This document shows positions 7,317 through 9,615 of a stretch of 9,615 nt of DNA, one piece after another. The notes beneath the pieces are model-generated. The model saw only the letters and a program-made list of their open reading frames with translations, ran no database searches and was not told the DNA's origin. This stretch comes from CAVRZY01 sp963725415 (GTDB lineage: Bacteria > Acidobacteriota > Terriglobia > Bryobacterales > Bryobacteraceae): contig CAVRZY010000179.1 of assembly GCA_963725415.1 (NCBI GenBank), positions 1 through 9,615 on the forward strand. Reading direction: 5' to 3'. Each line of letters starts with the position of its first letter. Position 1 is the first letter of the stretch. A program made the position numbers and the translations under genes.

Positions 7317-7322
7317 CTATAG
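7317..7322. repeat. Right copy of the CTATAG target duplication
   Basis: Matches 4532-4537. The IS3 orfB sequence resumes immediately after it. Confidence 0.7.
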
Positions 7323-7371
7323 CCCTCTGGTTGCAGCAAATCAGATCTCACAGCCGCAAGCTGTGATGTAG
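7321..7371 (+). pseudogene. Displaced C-terminal end of IS3 OrfB
   Basis: Reading through from codon TAT 4533-4535 with the guest removed gives AGC CCT CTG and so on: SPLVAANQISQPQAVM, stop TAG 7369-7371. The phase is correct, the stop falls at the edge of the IS3 right terminal repeat, and the resulting element length is normal. These three points support it as the native OrfB tail, now separated from its gene by 2.8 kb. Confidence 0.75.
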
Positions 7372-7372
7372 A

Positions 7373-7411
7373 CTCTCTCACTTGTGGTGGTACAAAATCT
7401 CGGGCTGGTCA
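7373..7411 (-). repeat. IS3 right terminal inverted repeat
   Basis: Contains CTCTCTCACTT (7373-7383), TGGTACAA (7388-7395) and GGTCA (7407-7411), the reverse complements in order of the blocks in 3375-3415. Confidence 0.75.
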
Positions 7412-7470
7412 CCCCTGCCGTTGCTAGGTTATGATCCGACTCGCGATTCGATCCAAGAAAGGAGAGGCAT
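7412..7470 (+). promoter_or_regulatory. Leader of the metallo-beta-lactamase-fold gene
   Basis: A short non-coding stretch between the IS3 right end and ATG 7471. It ends with AAAGGAGAGG (ribosome-binding site around 7458-7467). TATGAT at 7430-7435 could be a -10, but the hexamer 17 bases upstream (GGTCAC, in the IS3 end) is a poor -35. If IS3 landed inside this leader, the original promoter may lie left of IS3 and be cut off. Confidence 0.35.
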
Positions 7471-8540
7471 ATGAGCCATAATCCGCGAGGCTTCGAGGTA
7501 GCCTTGGTAGCCGCTGTAGTATTGGGAACTTCCATCAGTGGGTTGAGTCAAGACTCGAGGTAGAAGCAATGCTCCGGTGATAGTCGAAACACCCTGGGGC
7601 CAGCACACAGTGCCAGACGTCGAAACTTTTATCGAGATGCAGGTTTACAGGCTCCTGAAGCCAGGTGATAACTGGTGGTTGGCAGGCGAACCCGTTCGAA
7701 AAAAGTTGAGGGAGCAGTATAAGTCAGGACAACTGAAACTTCGTCGCTTTCCGTGGCAAGTTACCGCCGGCATTTATGTCTTGGGCCGCGACGATGATGA
7801 ACAGCAAATCTACCTTGTAGATACCGGCAAAGGGCTCTTGCTGATCGACCCCAGCTATGACTCTTGGCAGGACACCATCATTCAGGAGATTCGGCAGCTC
7901 GGCTACGAGCCTTCTCAGGTTCGTTGGGTCCTGGCAACCCATTGTCATGTGGACCATGCTCAGTCGTTGCACTCGTGGCGGGAGCGGGGCGCCCAGGATC
8001 TTGATTGGTGACGGAGATGCTCATCCCGTCGAAAGCGGCAACCAGCTTGTAGCCGCCTACTTGATGCCGGACGCGGAACGCCAGTTCATGCCCTGCACGA
8101 TTGATCAGCACATCTTCGATGGTGACGGGTTGCAATTCGGTGACCTAACCCTCTATGCCATCGCCACGCCCGGCCACACGCCGGGCTCAACGTGTCTCTA
8201 CCTGAACCACGACGGCAAGCACATTCTCTTCTCGGGTGACATCACATTACATGCTGGACGGCATGCCTGGATGGGCAATCCTTACGTGGATTGGGACCAG
8301 TATCTCAGGTCGTTGCAGAAGCTTGCCCCCTATGCAGTGAACGGGAAGGAGGTTCGGTTCGACATCCTCCTGCCCGGTCACGGAACAGTGGACATGGACG
8401 ACGCTTCCCGGTCTGTTGATTCGACAATCAAAATCGTAAGTAATGTTATTGCCAGGCGTAAGTCCGGCGAGAGTATCGATTGGGTAGAACCGTACGTCTG
8501 GAACTGGACCCAGGGAATCCAGTACGGAGAGAAAAGGTGA
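7471..8540 (+). pseudogene. Exported metallo-beta-lactamase-fold hydrolase with two frameshifts
   Basis: ATG 7471, with GGAG seven bases upstream, opens a 30-residue peptide that looks like a signal sequence: a charged start, the core VALVAAVVLGTSISGL and a Ser-Gln-Asp region, ending at TAG 7561. One base over, the mature protein continues (SNAPVIVETPWGQHTVPDVE), with GIYVLGRDDDEQQIYLVDTG and IDPSYDSW. The zinc-site motif THCHVDHA (HxHxDH, codons 7941-7958) follows. A second one-base shift at about 7985-7995, in a GGGGCGCCC run, passes to RILIGDGDAHPVESG, then GHTPGS (His, 8175), SGDI (Asp, 8238) and LPGHG (His, 8379), ending at TGA 8538-8540. All five zinc-site motifs are present and in order. 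The arrangement suits an extracytoplasmic hydrolase related to subclass B3 or glyoxalase II-like enzymes, but the substrate cannot be told. As read, only fragments would be made. Confidence 0.8.
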
Positions 8541-8571
8541 GATCTGTGGCGGGGTGGCTAGCGGACTCATG

Positions 8572-8599
8572 CTTATCCGGTTGTTTCAGCATACCCCAA
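8572..8599 (+). repeat. IS1595 left terminal inverted repeat
   Basis: Starts CTTATCCGGTTGTTTCAGCA and ends TACCCCAA; all 28 bases match the reverse complement of 9588-9615. It also contains the transposase stop codon (TAA on the minus strand at 8573-8575). Confidence 0.93.
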
Positions 8600-9577
8600 T
8601 ATGTTGGGGTCAGTCTTGGCTTGGCGGATTGGAAAGCTCCGCCTGCTCCGCATCTCCTTATAGGTCGTGGATTTGTGCCCGGTCCCGAGACCGAGCAAGG
8701 TTTGGAACGCAGCCATAGGTTGCTTGCGCCGGTTATGGCGAAATACGAATTCATCAAGATAAGCCTGGAGCTGGTTGCGGCCTACGCCGTGATGGGTTCC
8801 GAGCAACCATTGCTTCAGGTTGCCGATGGCGCGGTCTGCCAAAGGCACGGCGGACTTCGCGCCTCTATGGAGGTCGGCTCGCGAGGGTTGACTGCGGGAC
8901 ACATGGCGAAACCCCGCCTCCTCCAATCCGGCGAAGCTGTTGAGGGCGTCGGTGTACACGAGAGAGCCCGGGGCCACGTTCTGTCGCAGGAACGCGATGA
9001 GGGTTCCGCCGCGGAAATCCGGGATGACCGCCATGCGAGCGCGCCCGGTCGCGCGGCCACGCTTCTCCACCGCTACCACGATGAGGGCGGCCTTCCGGCC
9101 CCGCAGTTGTCGGCTTCCCCGCAAACCCGCTTGGGTACCCCCAATCCAGGTCTCGTCCACTTCCACTTCCCCCCGCAGCGGCTCTCGGGCCAAGTTGACC
9201 ATGGCTTGCCGCAACTTGTGCAACATCATCCATGCCGTCTCGTAACGTCGCAGACCAAGCTGGCGCTGCAAGAGAAGCGCCGAGACGCCACGTTTATCCG
9301 TGGTCATGAGGTAAGCTGCCCAGAACCAAACCGTCAGCGGCGTTTTCGTGTTATGCAGAATCGTCCCTGCCGTAAGGGAGACTTGATACCGACACCGAGT
9401 GCATTGCCAGCGCCGCGCTTTCACGATTTCGTAAGAACTCTGGTTCCCGCACCGCGGGCAGATGAAGCCGTCCGGCCAGCGGCACTCAGCCAGATACTTC
9501 TGGCAAGCCGCTTCGGTAGCGAACATCGACTGGAACTCGCGCAAGGTTTTCGGAAACGCTGGGCGCGGCACGCCCAT
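8573..9577 (-). CDS. IS1595-family transposase (ISXO2-like, zinc ribbon plus DDE-type domain)
   Basis: An intact 334-residue transposase. The N-terminal zinc ribbon has CPRC (C40, C43) and CTRC (C59, C62), followed by VSLTAGTILHNTKTPLTVWF, a hallmark of the family. The ISXO2-like catalytic domain has EVEVDETWIGG (D141), LVYTDALNSF (D210) and NLKQWLLGTHHGV (N253, H262/H263), then LQAYLDEFVFRHNRRK. After TYKEM (about 306-310) there are roughly 24 further residues that read through a hairpin (8593-8610) into the terminal repeat, where the stop lies. That tail may just be read-through of the element's end rather than a conserved part. The ATG at 9577 lies ten bases inside the right terminal repeat with no clear ribosome-binding site. 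It is convergent with the hydrolase gene. Confidence 0.92.
   Translation of the reverse strand: MGVPRPAFPKTLREFQSMFATEAACQKYLAECRWPDGFICPRCGNQSSYEIVKARRWQCTRCRYQVSLTAGTILHNTKTPLTVWFWAAYLMTTDKRGVSALLLQRQLGLRRYETAWMMLHKLRQAMVNLAREPLRGEVEVDETWIGGTQAGLRGSRQLRGRKAALIVVAVEKRGRATGRARMAVIPDFRGGTLIAFLRQNVAPGSLVYTDALNSFAGLEEAGFRHVSRSQPSRADLHRGAKSAVPLADRAIGNLKQWLLGTHHGVGRNQLQAYLDEFVFRHNRRKQPMAAFQTLLGLGTGHKSTTYKEMRSRRSFPIRQAKTDPNILGYAETTG
8593..8610. repeat. Hairpin at the inner edge of the IS1595 left repeat
   Basis: ACCCCAA, loop TATG, TTGGGGT: a 7-bp perfect stem partly inside the terminal repeat. It lies within the last codons of the transposase gene. There is no U-run after it on the minus strand, so it is not a standard terminator. 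Confidence 0.6.
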
Positions 9578-9587
9578 ATACTACTGC

Positions 9588-9615
9588 TTGGGGTATGCTG
9601 AAACAACCGGATAAG
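9588..9615 (-). repeat. IS1595 right terminal inverted repeat
   Basis: Exact reverse complement of 8572-8599, ending at the last base of the window. The repeat may extend further outside. Confidence 0.9.

Larger units (their letters stand above)
3375..7411 (+). mobile_element. IS3-family element, interrupted by a nested IS1182-like/IS256 pair
   Basis: Encodes orfA and orfB of an IS3-family element and is bounded by imperfect inverted repeats at about 3375-3415 and 7373-7411, both of TG...CA type. The span is 4037 bp, but subtracting the guest and its duplication (4538-7322) leaves about 1252 bp, a normal IS3 length. Removing the guest also restores the orfB reading frame to a stop at 7369-7371, only two bases before the right terminal repeat. 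A second TGACC at 3380-3384 makes the exact left end uncertain by five bases. I could not identify a convincing 3-4 bp target duplication: 3372-3374 is CAT, 3377-3379 ACC, and 7412-7414 CCC. Confidence 0.85.
8572..9615 (-). mobile_element. IS1595-family element (right end at window edge)
   Basis: Bounded by perfect 28-bp inverted repeats at 8572-8599 and 9588-9615 around a single minus-strand transposase. It starts 31 bases after the hydrolase stop, so it did not break that gene. The right flank is outside the window, so the family's usual 8-bp target duplication cannot be tested; the left flank 8564-8571 reads GACTCATG. Confidence 0.88.

Noticed and set aside
7471..7563. Stand-alone 30-residue small peptide gene
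   Set aside because: It has the form of a signal peptide, ends exactly where the hydrolase sequence begins in the next frame, and is better explained as the N-terminus of that gene after a one-base shift.
8480..9601. A 373-residue open frame on the plus strand
   Set aside because: Antisense to the IS1595 transposase, whose zinc ribbon and catalytic motifs are clear; the plus-strand product has no recognisable motif.
3375..9615. Composite transposon carrying the hydrolase between IS elements
   Set aside because: The flanking elements belong to different families (IS3 and IS1595) with different ends, so they could not mobilise the gene together in the classical way.
1..9615. CRISPR array, tRNA or rRNA genes, toxin-antitoxin or phage-defence genes
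   Set aside because: No regularly spaced repeats, no recognisable tRNA or rRNA sequence, and no coding frame outside the permease, hydrolase and transposases supports such a function.

Overview
This is a GC-rich bacterial accessory region in which two decayed host genes are buried among five insertion sequences from five families (IS110, IS3, IS1182, IS256, IS1595). The leftmost gene is an orphan MacB/FtsX-type permease of the 'ADOP' kind (acidobacterial duplicated orphan permease: two periplasmic and two FtsX domains, no ATPase domain). That gene type and the high GC suggest Acidobacteriota or a similar soil bacterium. This is an inference from gene style, not a phylogenetic result.

Layout. 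1-2164 is the permease, missing its first part at the window edge and broken by at least ten frameshifts. 2263-3330 is an IS110-family DEDD transposase whose first codons and first catalytic Asp appear eroded (2221-2262). 3375-7411 is one IS3-family element (orfA, orfB, imperfect terminal repeats) carrying a three-level nest. An IS1182-like element (4538-7316, 6-bp CTATAG duplication) sits in the 3' end of orfB, and an IS256-family element (4559-5935, 8-bp ACTGGCGC duplication) sits inside the left terminal repeat of the IS1182 element. With both guests removed, orfB reads on to a stop at 7369-7371, and the three elements measure about 1252, 1394 and 1377 bp, all normal for their families. 7471-8540 is an exported metallo-beta-lactamase-fold hydrolase with two one-base frameshifts. 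8572-9615 is an IS1595-family element with perfect 28-bp terminal repeats, the right one ending at the window edge.

How it fits together. The order of events can be read directly: IS3 landed first, between the IS110 gene and the hydrolase; IS1182 then entered IS3 at the edge of a perfect palindrome; IS256 then entered IS1182. The IS110, IS3 orfA, IS1182 and IS1595 reading frames are clean, while the permease, the hydrolase and the IS256 transposase carry single-base shifts. This looks like an IS-rich region under weak selection, although sequencing errors cannot be excluded. I see no defence system, CRISPR array, RNA gene or integron. The most informative content is the insertion history, the palindrome target, the canonical -1 slippery site in IS3, and the question of where the IS110 bridge RNA would lie.
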